Source: CBDCWO01 sp965223405
GTDB taxonomy: Bacteria; Bacteroidota; Bacteroidia; Chitinophagales; Saprospiraceae
Assembly (NCBI GenBank): GCA_965223405.1
Contig: CBDCWO010000006.1
Coordinates: 1,798,001 to 1,862,000 of the forward strand
Direction: 5' to 3'
DNA length: 64,000 bases
Made by a program: the position numbers and the translations under genes. Under the pieces are notes generated by a model. That model saw only the letters and a program-made list of their open reading frames with translations. It ran no database searches and was not told where the DNA came from. Shown here one piece after another: positions 8,855-16,578 of this stretch (position 1 is its first letter; each line of letters starts with the position of its first letter).

Positions 8855-9469
8855 TTAATTTAAAACACTTAAATAATCGGGCACGTTGGCTACAACACCG
8901 TTTGCCTTGGTGTCAATTAACTCCTTATAAACCCGTGCGGTATCCAATGCAGAAATGCCTGAAGAACTGTCCATTCCAAATAATTCCATCGTTTCTTTTA
9001 CAAAAGCAGGACTAACCGCATTGATGCTAATACCATTTGTATTTTCAATGGCAGCAGAGCGTACAAATGCCTCCATAGCTGCACAAGCAACGGACAAAAT
9101 GGCTGCATTTGGTATAGGGTTCACACTGGCAATTCCCGAAGTGACAATGATAAATCCGTCTGAGTTCAAATGGTTTGTCGCTTCTTTTACCAGATTAAAA
9201 TTGGCTACCAGTTTTGAGCTAAAAGCATATTGAAAATCTGCTGGACCTAATTCAAGCAAAGCACCCATTCTCCCACCTCCAACCGTGGAAATAATGCCAT
9301 CAAGATTTTTTATATCCTTAAATAATTGCTGAATGCTTTCGGGATTCAACAAGTCCACCTGATAACCACCACGAGTTTTGCCTATGGCAATCACCTCATG
9401 TTCTTTTTTCAATAAATTGACAATTCCTGTCCCTACGATTCCTGTTCCTCCAATTACTGCTATTTTCAT
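8855..9469 (-). CDS. Short-chain dehydrogenase-like protein lacking the Tyr-Lys pair
   Basis: 204 residues, ATG at 9469. MKIAVIGGTGIVGTG is a Rossmann dinucleotide-binding start, and GGYQVDLLNPESI and LDGIISTVGGGRMG follow the SDR core. The strand ending in TSGIAS is present. The usual YxxxK is replaced by residues within ILSVACAAMEAFVRSA, as in small SDR relatives that keep the fold without the classic active site. It sits between the two dehalogenase genes (18 bp after one, 4 bp before the other), so it may act on the alcohol product or on a shared substrate. That role is inferred from context only. Confidence 0.75.
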   Translation of the reverse strand: MKIAVIGGTGIVGTGIVNLLKKEHEVIAIGKTRGGYQVDLLNPESIQQLFKDIKNLDGIISTVGGGRMGALLELGPADFQYAFSSKLVANFNLVKEATNHLNSDGFIIVTSGIASVNPIPNAAILSVACAAMEAFVRSAAIENTNGISINAVSPAFVKETMELFGMDSSSGISALDTARVYKELIDTKANGVVANVPDYLSVLN

Positions 9470-9487
9470 TTTTTTTAATTTTAATAA

Positions 9488-10454
9488 TTAATTAATCCAG
9501 TTTGTAATATTCTCCACCAACATATCAGCTTGGTCTTCTTGCAAGAAATGTGAGGCATTCGGTACCGTAATATGTGGTTGGTTTTTAGCTCCTTTAAAAT
9601 TTTTCTGGAATTGTTTGTCATAGCCTTGTCCTGCTAAAAAAGGGTCATTATCACTAAATAAAGTCAAGACGGGTTTATCCCATTTTTTCAATTTTTCCCA
9701 AGCCTCATTTACTTCATTCAGGTCGGTTGCGATTATATGAGGCATGGTTCGAGGAGCTGCTGCATAGTGTTCATCAGGAAAGGGAGCATCATAAGCATTC
9801 ATTTCTTCTTGGCTTAGTTGTTTGGTGGTCAACACTTGCATCATCCGACCAATTTCGAGTTGCTCTGCTCTTGCGAAATACCCGCCCCAGTTTCCAAAGC
9901 TCTTCTTGGAAGCAAACTTTTCTATGGAAGGCTTCCCACTCATCCTTGACATCAGTTTCATCACCTTTGGAAAAATGAACTTGCTAAAACCTTTTATCTC
10001 TGCCAATGCAGTATTGGCGACTATCAATTGGTCTAACCAAACTGGATTATTTGCCAACACACGTAAACCAATCATCCCACCCCAATCTTGCATAAAAAGC
10101 AGTTGCATTTGTTATCCCAAGCCTATTCACAAACTCAGACATCCATGTTACATGATTAGAAAAAGTATGGTCTTTAGCGTGAGTTGGTTTATCAGATTTT
10201 CCAAAACCAATCAAATCGGGGGCAATGACATGATACCCATCATTAACTAACGGTGGAATCATGTGACGATATAAATAACTCCAAGAAGGTTGACCATGAA
10301 ATAAAAAAATCGTCTTTTTATTATCCTTTCCTTCTTCAATATAGTGCATTCGGATTCTTCCTGTTAACTCCATATAGTTGGGAGTAAACGGATAATCTTT
10401 AAGATTTTTAAAAGCTGAATCAGGGGTTCTAACTATCTGCTTTTTATCATTCAT
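9488..10454 (-). pseudogene. Haloalkane dehalogenase-like hydrolase (HLD-I/DhlA-like), one-base frameshift
   Basis: Start ATG at 10454 (MNDKKQIVRTPDSAFKNL). The first frame runs through HGQPSWSYLYRHMIPPL and FGKSDKP to ITNATAF. The second resumes MQDWGGMIGLRVL and ends in NITNWIN at 9488. Dropping one T from the T5 run near 10093-10097 restores TAFMQDWGG. The DhlA-like start (RTPDSAFKNLKDYPFTPNY), nucleophile Asp in QDWGG, late acid in FSDNDPF and His in NASHFLQED point to subfamily I. HGQP replaces the HGEP of DhlA. Related non-dehalogenating hydrolases cannot be excluded. Intact length would be about 321 residues. First cistron of the operon, divergent from hxlR. Confidence 0.75.
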
Positions 10455-10527
10455 TATATTACTATTTTTTAGTTTGATTATTAATTCTCTTGCAAAATTA
10501 GAATGATAAGTATAAATTAGCAACTGA

Positions 10528-10560
10528 GTATACAAAATATATCAGTATACTTGAGTATAC
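10528..10560. promoter_or_regulatory. Three GTATAC sites between hxlR and the dehalogenase operon
   Basis: Identical GTATAC palindromes at 10528-10533, 10545-10550 and 10555-10560. Two are preceded by GA and the third by CA. They lie 15-47 bp before the hxlR start and about 75-105 bp before the divergent dehalogenase. The placement fits operators for HxlR on a shared divergent promoter. Binding is inferred, not shown. Confidence 0.55.
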
Positions 10561-10574
10561 TAACTCTTTGAAAA

Positions 10575-10931
10575 ATGAAAAAGAAAAATAAGACTCCAGA
10601 AGAATGTTTGGGCAAATTAATGCCGGTAAGAGATGCTTTGGATGTGTTCCAAGGCAAGTGGAAAATACAGATTATCAGTGTCTTGATATACTATCAGGAA
10701 TGCAGTTTCAAACTGTTGAAAGAATCTGTAAAAGGGATTACGCCAAAAATGCTATCCAACGAATTAAAAGATTTGGAAATGAATCAATTGGTCACAAGGG
10801 AAGTTTTGGATACCAGACCTATTTCTGTTCGCTATAAAATTACTCCTTATGGTGAGTCAAGTAGAGAAATTATTCTTGCGCTTTATCAATGGGGAGAGAA
10901 GCATCGGAAAAAGATTATGGGGAAGAAGTGA
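10575..10931 (+). CDS. HxlR-family winged helix-turn-helix regulator
   Basis: 118 residues, ATG at 10575. PVRDALDVFQGKWKIQIISVL (about 17-37) is the HxlR signature around the first helix. ITPKMLSNELKDLEMNQLVTREV is the recognition helix region, and SVRYKITPYGESSREII is the wing and dimer helix. Full family length. These regulators respond to reactive carbonyls, quinones or other small electrophiles, and commonly repress a divergent detoxification operon. Here that operon is the dehalogenase-SDR-dehalogenase-doxX group, with GTATAC sites between. No conserved redox Cys stands out near the N-terminus apart from EECLGK. Confidence 0.9.
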   Translation: MKKKNKTPEECLGKLMPVRDALDVFQGKWKIQIISVLIYYQECSFKLLKESVKGITPKMLSNELKDLEMNQLVTREVLDTRPISVRYKITPYGESSREIILALYQWGEKHRKKIMGKK

Positions 10932-10962
10932 CATCTCTTTTATGTTTTTTTTAATTACACAC

Positions 10963-10985
10963 AACGACCTTAATAAACGGTCGTT
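10963..10985. terminator. Bidirectional terminator between convergent genes
   Basis: AACGACC pairs with GGTCGTT across a 9-nt loop and is followed by TTTT on the plus strand. It lies between the 3' ends of hxlR (plus) and the membrane protein gene (minus), and an A-rich flank allows use in both directions. Confidence 0.65.
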
Positions 10986-10995
10986 TTAATGCCGT

Positions 10996-11892
10996 TTATT
11001 TTTTGTTAGGTGCTTTTTCAATTATTTTAAATATTTTCGAATCTAATATCAAAAAGGAAGCGATATGTAATCCTATCACTACAATTGTCATCCAAAATTG
11101 CCAATTGTAGATATTTAGAAGATCCAGACCAGATAGCACAAATATTATAATCATACTTGTTATTAGTCTAGGAAATAAGAAGATGATAAAAGCTACCTTA
11201 CCCGAGTCATACTTATTCACGTAAAGCAAAGTATGAGATAAAAATTCAGATGCATCTTCTTCGGTTGATATTAACCTTGATGTCAAAAATAAATATCCCG
11301 AAATAACCAACAATAACAACATTTGGGTAACTGGAACCACTGTTTTCAGTAGCGAAACATCAATATCTGTTCCCAATAATGGAAGCTTGATTGATTTTAT
11401 CTCTCGTTTCCCCAAATAAGAGTCTAAAGCATCAATTGATGCCTGAATTGTTTTTACTTTATTTCCCGTTATTTCTTCAATCCTATCTAAATCTGATTTA
11501 ATACTTTCTATAGCGAAATATGCTTGCTGAAGTTCTATTCCACTATCTTCATTTTTTTCATTTTCCCAGAAGACTGTAAACCATTGTGATAACATTTCAA
11601 GTTCAAGTTGATTGTTTAAAAGATCTTTATGATCCTCGTGAGCCAATCTGTCAGCCCAATTTACTCCTTCCCAATTTTCATTTGATGTACCAATATCTAC
11701 AGCCTTTTTAATATGATCAAAAATCAGAGACTGATCCATAATAATACGCCCTTTTAGGGTTTCGGCCTCTTTTAAATTCTTGTTAAACGTTGAAATTTGC
11801 AGCGAGGTAATTATTGCGAAAGTGCAAAACAAAATTAGTGACAAATTTGTCTGTTGAATAAACTTTCCGAAATTCTCGAATTTATACTGCAT
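10996..11892 (-). CDS. Hypothetical membrane protein with four hydrophobic segments
   Basis: 298 residues, ATG at 11892. One hydrophobic segment near the start (about 15-37) is followed by a soluble region of about 140 residues rich in charged helices (ENEKNEDSGIELQQAY, then SIDALDSYLGKREIKSI). Three membrane segments near 190-205, 230-255 and 265-285 follow. No family recognised. It is alone between the hxlR terminator and an attC-like hairpin 24 bp upstream of its start, so it may be a gene-cassette-like accessory gene. Confidence 0.7.
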   Translation of the reverse strand: MQYKFENFGKFIQQTNLSLILFCTFAIITSLQISTFNKNLKEAETLKGRIIMDQSLIFDHIKKAVDIGTSNENWEGVNWADRLAHEDHKDLLNNQLELEMLSQWFTVFWENEKNEDSGIELQQAYFAIESIKSDLDRIEEITGNKVKTIQASIDALDSYLGKREIKSIKLPLLGTDIDVSLLKTVVPVTQMLLLLVISGYLFLTSRLISTEEDASEFLSHTLLYVNKYDSGKVAFIIFLFPRLITSMIIIFVLSGLDLLNIYNWQFWMTIVVIGLHIASFLILDSKIFKIIEKAPNKK

Positions 11893-11915
11893 AATTCCTT
11901 GTTAGTATCCGATTG

Positions 11916-11952
11916 CACCTAACGGTTCGGCTATGTGCCGTGCGACGTTAGG
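11916..11952. repeat. attC-like imperfect hairpin
   Basis: ACCTAACG at the left and CGTTAGG at the right form complementary ends with the RYYYAAC/GTTRRRY look of integron cassette sites. An inner CGGC-TATGT-GCCG stem completes the hairpin. At about 37 bp it is shorter than standard attC sites (57 bp or more), and the last base of the right box does not match the consensus. It lies between the membrane protein gene and the defence operon. Confidence 0.4.
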
Positions 11953-12026
11953 AGCATGGACATCATAGCCTGTGTTCTCTGCTGGCTTTCTTCTTTCAAT
12001 TCAATCACTTTATTCATTTCTTTGGT

Positions 12027-12043
12027 TCTTGCGGGTTGGCTTT
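12027..12043. repeat. 17-bp direct repeat, left copy (defence operon flank)
   Basis: TCTTGCGGGTTGGCTTT occurs here and again at 21342-21358, in the same orientation. The two copies bracket the whole defence operon, 9.3 kb apart. Surrounding sequence is GC-rich compared with the neighbourhood (GGCGCCCGCAGGAACG follows). Confidence 0.6.
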
Positions 12044-12117
12044 GCAGCTCTTTGGCGCCCGCAGGAACGAGGACGACAATGTGCTGCAAAATGCGTTCGG
12101 GATCTCTTTCACTAATT

Positions 12118-13236
12118 TCAAATTGTGCTCACATTAAAAACACCATTTCCTTTACAGGCTTCTAAAAATGGTGCTTTGATAAATCCTTTCTCCGTTTCCG
12201 GTTGAAATTTCGCATCAATGTATTGAGCTTCATAATATTGCTCTCTCGTCAAAGTACTTCCTAAAGCAACTGCATTATTGTACCCATCAATTATAGAGTT
12301 CACCCAAGCCTTTCCATCACCTGGACTACATAAGCTTGCTTTGTATCTTTCCTCTAACCCAAATACTCTTATCCAGGATTCAATTTGCTCGTCATAACCG
12401 GCTGAGGTTATTTCGATTTGAATATCAGCTGGAACTAATCTGTTGATATCTGCCGTATTAATCTGAACCTGAAATTCTATATTAGGAGAATCCTCGGCAT
12501 ACGGATAAAAAGCTAATTTTCTCGCTTCCTCATCTTTTACAGGATTACTTTTCTCAATAGGAATTTTGGTTGTCTTGTAACTAGAGTTACATTCGTTACA
12601 CATCGGAGCCAGATTCTTGAAATTTATCGGGCTAAAAGGAAATATCGCTTTTGGCAAATAATGGTCGTATGCTTCTCTACAACCATGATTATTAGCTTTC
12701 AGATGGAGTAAGCCACAAAATGGGCAAACTTCTCGTTTATTGGTTTCCATGAACTTGAAATAGTGATCAGGAATCAATTTATTTTTCAAGTCACCAAAAA
12801 TTACCAAGTTGAAAGGAGAACTACTTCCGTATAGGTTTCCGTAAAAGCTTTTGAACAATTTTGCTAAATCCTCATGCTCTGTTTCGATTTGCTTATATAA
12901 GAGTGGCTGTATTGTTTTATCTGTACAGAGGCCTTCGATATTATTGTTACTCTTATAACCTTCTTTTAGTTGGTTAATCTGATCTTCATCAAGTTTTAAA
13001 AACTCAGCATAAATATTTTCTATATGTCGATTAAAAAAATCAGCTGATTTTCCTCCTTTGGCATCAATATCTATATTTCCTAGTGCCGTATAAATATCTT
13101 TTAGTTTTTTGCAACTATTCAATTTTTCTGCATCAAAATCCCCATTTGCTTTACACCATACTTCGTAAAATAGAAAGTCAAGAAGCTCTTGAAGCTCCTC
13201 AATTTCGTGCTTGATATATTTATAGGTAAAGTGCAT
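12118..13236 (-). CDS. HNH endonuclease, PtuB-like, last gene of the defence operon
   Basis: 372 residues, ATG at 13236. Residues 1-160 are alpha-helical with no recognised domain. A zinc-supported HNH core follows: CPFC at 171-174, DHYLPK at 191-196, Asn208 and CNEC at 213-216, in the order CxxC-(D)H-N-CxxC expected for an HNH nuclease. The gene shares one base with the upstream ATPase gene, so the two are translationally coupled. ATPase plus HNH pairs form Septu (PtuA/PtuB) and the effector part of some retrons, where the nuclease cuts nucleic acid when the ATPase is triggered. Acting as the abortive or back-up arm of the adjacent type I system is an inference from context. Confidence 0.82.
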   Translation of the reverse strand: MHFTYKYIKHEIEELQELLDFLFYEVWCKANGDFDAEKLNSCKKLKDIYTALGNIDIDAKGGKSADFFNRHIENIYAEFLKLDEDQINQLKEGYKSNNNIEGLCTDKTIQPLLYKQIETEHEDLAKLFKSFYGNLYGSSSPFNLVIFGDLKNKLIPDHYFKFMETNKREVCPFCGLLHLKANNHGCREAYDHYLPKAIFPFSPINFKNLAPMCNECNSSYKTTKIPIEKSNPVKDEEARKLAFYPYAEDSPNIEFQVQINTADINRLVPADIQIEITSAGYDEQIESWIRVFGLEERYKASLCSPGDGKAWVNSIIDGYNNAVALGSTLTREQYYEAQYIDAKFQPETEKGFIKAPFLEACKGNGVFNVSTI

Positions 13237-15014
13237 TAGTTTAACGACTTGATTTTTTCAAAGACTTGGTTTACAAATAAAGTTCGTTCTACAGATTCTC
13301 CTAGTGCCCTTTGAGTGCGTCTAATCAAATCCTCTAATTCGTCCTTTTCATTGAGTTTTGGTAATTCTTCTTTGAATTCATCCAGCTTTGAGGCTGCAAA
13401 CTCCCCTATGGTATTCGGCATACCGAAAATACGGATCGCAATTTTACTGACGGAAGAACCAAAGGTTTGAAAATCGGGCCTTAGGGCAGACTCGACTTTA
13501 TTGGTGGCTGCATTCTTTTTAAAGAACAATACATACTCCATCCGGCTGTCAGAGATTAAAAATGGAGAATGTGTGGTGATCAACATTTCCCGCATCACGC
13601 GAATACCTCTGGGATTCAATTCAGGAAAACAATTCCTGATACTGGAAATAAATTTTGCTTTCCAATCCGGATTGAAATGTGTTTCTGGCTCGTCTAATAA
13701 AAAGAGTACTCGTTTGTTTCTGAATAACAAGCACAAGCCCAGGGCATGCAAAAATTGATGTTCCCCGTCAGAAAGCGCTTTGGTGAAAATAGCCTTCCTT
13801 AGCTTCTTCTTTTTTATTTTAAAATCTTTGAACCGCAGAATGCGATCGTCTTCAATTAGCTTCGTAATCGTATCATCTACCAGATAAATATTGGATGAGT
13901 TGTAAATGTATTGCTTCTCTTTGATGGATAAGTCACACAAATCCAAGGATAGTAACAACTGAAAAAATTCAAATAGTTGCAGGGGGTCATGCTCAAAGTG
14001 AAACCGAAAAGCTTTCTTCGTTTCTTCGTTAACTTTATAATCGAGATATAGGTAGCGCTTAGAGTCAGGTTCTTCTTCCAAAAAACCCTCTTCCCATTGT
14101 TCCTCCTCTTCAAAAACCGCGGTAGCACATCGTCGCAGTTTTTCAATATAAGACCTGACAAAGGGCGAGCTTTCACTGGTTGCCGAGGGCATGAGGTTTT
14201 CTAACAATTCTACTTCCTTTTCCGCTTCTTCATCTTTGGGTTGGATCAGTATTTTTTTATCTAACCGCAGCACTAATCTGAAGCTTTCGATATCCAATAA
14301 TCCAACATAATCTTTAAAGGGTTGCAGGACATTATGGGTGTCAGATTCGCCTTGATTCCACATCAACAGATTGGTCAATATAATGGCCTGGCTATATCGT
14401 TCATCTAAATACACCAGAGAGGACTCAGGTGCAGGGCTGATAAACTCCTGTGCTTCCAGATTGCTCAGATATTCATCGTATTGAAGGATTCTGCTTTTGT
14501 GAAAAGGAATGCTCAAGGTCTCATTATTTCCAGAAGCATAACCCACCACATACTCCGGTAGTAGGGATTTCGTCTCCAACTGTGTCAACTCTTGTGGTGT
14601 TCTTAGTTCCGCTTCGTTTAACCACTCAATCAGGGGTCTTTCCTTTACTTTTTTGGTGATTTTGATTTGTGCCTTGTAGGCTTCTGCGCCGGAAAACAGC
14701 TCCTGATCCAGATTGGTAAAATACTCCAGTTCATAAGCGGTTATCGGAGAAGTTTTGGGATCAAAGCCGTTTTTGTTTTCCTTACTTTTGTCAAAATAAG
14801 CTGGCTTGTATTGCAAATAGATGCAATCCAGGTGGTAGAAAATCTCAGCTAAAGCCTCTAATACATTCGACTTGCCACTTCCATTCATCCCCGCTAAAAT
14901 GTAGGGATTAAAATCGGTAGCTTCTCCGTAATCAAAGTCACGAAGAAAGTACAGCTCAAAGCCTTTTGGCAAAGAGCGAAATTCCGTATGTAGCTTAAGC
15001 CTTAAAAGCTTCAT
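13236..15014 (-). CDS. Restriction-system-associated AAA ATPase, PtuA-like
   Basis: 592 residues, ATG at 15014. Walker A is GMNGSGKSN (42-50), an ABC-type signature is LSDGEHQ (414-420), Walker B is FLLDEPETHFN (438-448) and the H-loop is THSPF (481-485). This is the SMC/ABC-like AAA_15/AAA_21 type in which two halves are split by a long insert (about 60-400) holding acidic helices. It matches the description of ATPases known to sit in type I restriction operons of many bacteria. The start overlaps hsdS by 20 bp and the end overlaps the HNH gene by one base. Likely role: sensor/regulator for the HNH nuclease, as PtuA is for PtuB. Confidence 0.85.
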   Translation of the reverse strand: MKLLRLKLHTEFRSLPKGFELYFLRDFDYGEATDFNPYILAGMNGSGKSNVLEALAEIFYHLDCIYLQYKPAYFDKSKENKNGFDPKTSPITAYELEYFTNLDQELFSGAEAYKAQIKITKKVKERPLIEWLNEAELRTPQELTQLETKSLLPEYVVGYASGNNETLSIPFHKSRILQYDEYLSNLEAQEFISPAPESSLVYLDERYSQAIILTNLLMWNQGESDTHNVLQPFKDYVGLLDIESFRLVLRLDKKILIQPKDEEAEKEVELLENLMPSATSESSPFVRSYIEKLRRCATAVFEEEEQWEEGFLEEEPDSKRYLYLDYKVNEETKKAFRFHFEHDPLQLFEFFQLLLSLDLCDLSIKEKQYIYNSSNIYLVDDTITKLIEDDRILRFKDFKIKKKKLRKAIFTKALSDGEHQFLHALGLCLLFRNKRVLFLLDEPETHFNPDWKAKFISSIRNCFPELNPRGIRVMREMLITTHSPFLISDSRMEYVLFFKKNAATNKVESALRPDFQTFGSSVSKIAIRIFGMPNTIGEFAASKLDEFKEELPKLNEKDELEDLIRRTQRALGESVERTLFVNQVFEKIKSLN

Positions 15015-16578
15015 CCGTTAGTTTGAGTTTTATCGTTCCGCTTGTTTCATCAAATATTTGTTCTACCAATGGCTTATTTGCTTCCATAAATTTGTAGAGG
15101 ATGGATTTCCATGTTCGAGGCTCAAAATCTTGTCCCTTTGGGATGTAATAGTTATTGAATTTTTGGTGCAGGTCAGAAAAGGTAAAGGCTTGGTCAGCAA
15201 AATTATCTTTGAGGTAAAACTGGTAGAACAGATCATCCCCAATGAAATCTAATTCCGGGCCGTAATCATCGGCAATTTTATCCACGTACAATTCCGCTGG
15301 CACGCCAAGATGATCTAATAAAGTCAGGTTGCGAATGTCTCTTTTTCCTTTTCTCTTCGTAGCTGCTTTTTTTAGGTTGAGGTGTTCAGCTTTCTCTGTA
15401 CTTACTTTAGTTGTTTCTTCTGGCGATTGGGCTGGCACCACTTCTTCATCGACGATTACTTTGCTAAAATCCAGTTCGCCTTTGAATGCTTTTTGACTAA
15501 GGGAAGCATATAAATATTCAAGTTCTTTTAAGCTAGTTAGGCAGTCATTCTTAACGCCTTTTACTTTTGTAATTGCTTCAGTAAATCGACTCTGGAGATC
15601 AATTGGAGGGACTAAAATTTTTAGCTTTTTGATTTTAGTTAGAGTCAACCTTTTAATTGCCCCTCCAGCCATCTTTGCAATAATTCTTTGTTTCACAAAA
15701 GAATTATTTAGCCAAGAATTTAGAAATTCTGCTAAAACTACTTCTTTATTCACCTTTAAAAGAGCAACGCTGGACAATAAGCTAAATTCAAAATCATATG
15801 GATTTATTGCTGACTTTCCAGTAGTTGCTCCATCTTTGATATATAGTACATCCCCCTTTTCTGGGTTGCACCTTGAATAAATAGCTCTGTGATCCCTTTC
15901 TGAAATATACCAAGGATTTGAAAAAAAGTCGACTTTATTCTCTTTGATATGCTTTGCAGTTATATAAGGAATCCCATTTTCTTGAATAGGGGGAGAATGA
16001 TGTGTTCCATCTGTTATTTTAAGACAGACTTTATCCAGAGTTGACTCATTCCATTTTTGGGGATTAGTAGCCGGATCCCCAAACATCTCCAAAAAAACAC
16101 TTTCCAAATAATCATCCAACAACTGTATGCTTTCCTTGCGCCAGGCGATGAGCTGCTCGCAGTCGGAGAGGACTTTGGCGATGCGTTTTTGGTCGGTGAC
16201 ATCTTCAGGGTAAGAAATTCGCCTTTTATACACATCACTTCTACTTAGTCCAGGTACAGCTACATGTAGATTAACACTATCTAGCCTCATAGATTTAAGC
16301 AAATAAAAGAGATATTTTAAATCAAACTCCTTACTTGATTCTATGTAGTATGTAGTATCAATGGGCCAAAATGGTTGCTCAACAAAGTGTACTTTTCCAA
16401 ATGATCCCTTCCTGCCTAAAACAATGCCCGAAGTATTTACTAAAGGGGTATTATGATACCCTATAATTCCATTAGAACCATAAACAGGAAATTTGCCCGA
16501 CTGTCGATCACTAGCTTTAAGAGCTTTTCCATATTTTAGCTCTTGAACTTCACCAAATTTTTCTTTTTTCAGTTTCAT
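14995..16578 (-). CDS. hsdS: Type I restriction-modification specificity subunit HsdS with C-terminal extension
   Basis: 527 residues, ATG at 16578, overlapping the hsdM stop by ATGA. Two target-recognition modules are visible. The first is residues about 1-120 (YGKALKASDRQSGKFPVYGSNGIIG) with the following spacer helix (QKRIAKVLSDCEQLIAWRKE). The second is about 165-330 (ITDGTHHSPP, GDVLYIKDGATTGKS) with its spacer (DLQSRFTEAITKVK). A typical HsdS ends near 400. Here about 130 further residues follow a lysine-rich linker (KKAATKRKGKR), with a folded-looking segment (TFSDLHQKFNNYYIPKG). The extension may contact the ATPase/HNH partners encoded next. It sets the DNA sequence recognised by the complex. 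Confidence 0.92.
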   Translation of the reverse strand: MKLKKEKFGEVQELKYGKALKASDRQSGKFPVYGSNGIIGYHNTPLVNTSGIVLGRKGSFGKVHFVEQPFWPIDTTYYIESSKEFDLKYLFYLLKSMRLDSVNLHVAVPGLSRSDVYKRRISYPEDVTDQKRIAKVLSDCEQLIAWRKESIQLLDDYLESVFLEMFGDPATNPQKWNESTLDKVCLKITDGTHHSPPIQENGIPYITAKHIKENKVDFFSNPWYISERDHRAIYSRCNPEKGDVLYIKDGATTGKSAINPYDFEFSLLSSVALLKVNKEVVLAEFLNSWLNNSFVKQRIIAKMAGGAIKRLTLTKIKKLKILVPPIDLQSRFTEAITKVKGVKNDCLTSLKELEYLYASLSQKAFKGELDFSKVIVDEEVVPAQSPEETTKVSTEKAEHLNLKKAATKRKGKRDIRNLTLLDHLGVPAELYVDKIADDYGPELDFIGDDLFYQFYLKDNFADQAFTFSDLHQKFNNYYIPKGQDFEPRTWKSILYKFMEANKPLVEQIFDETSGTIKLKLTDEAFKA

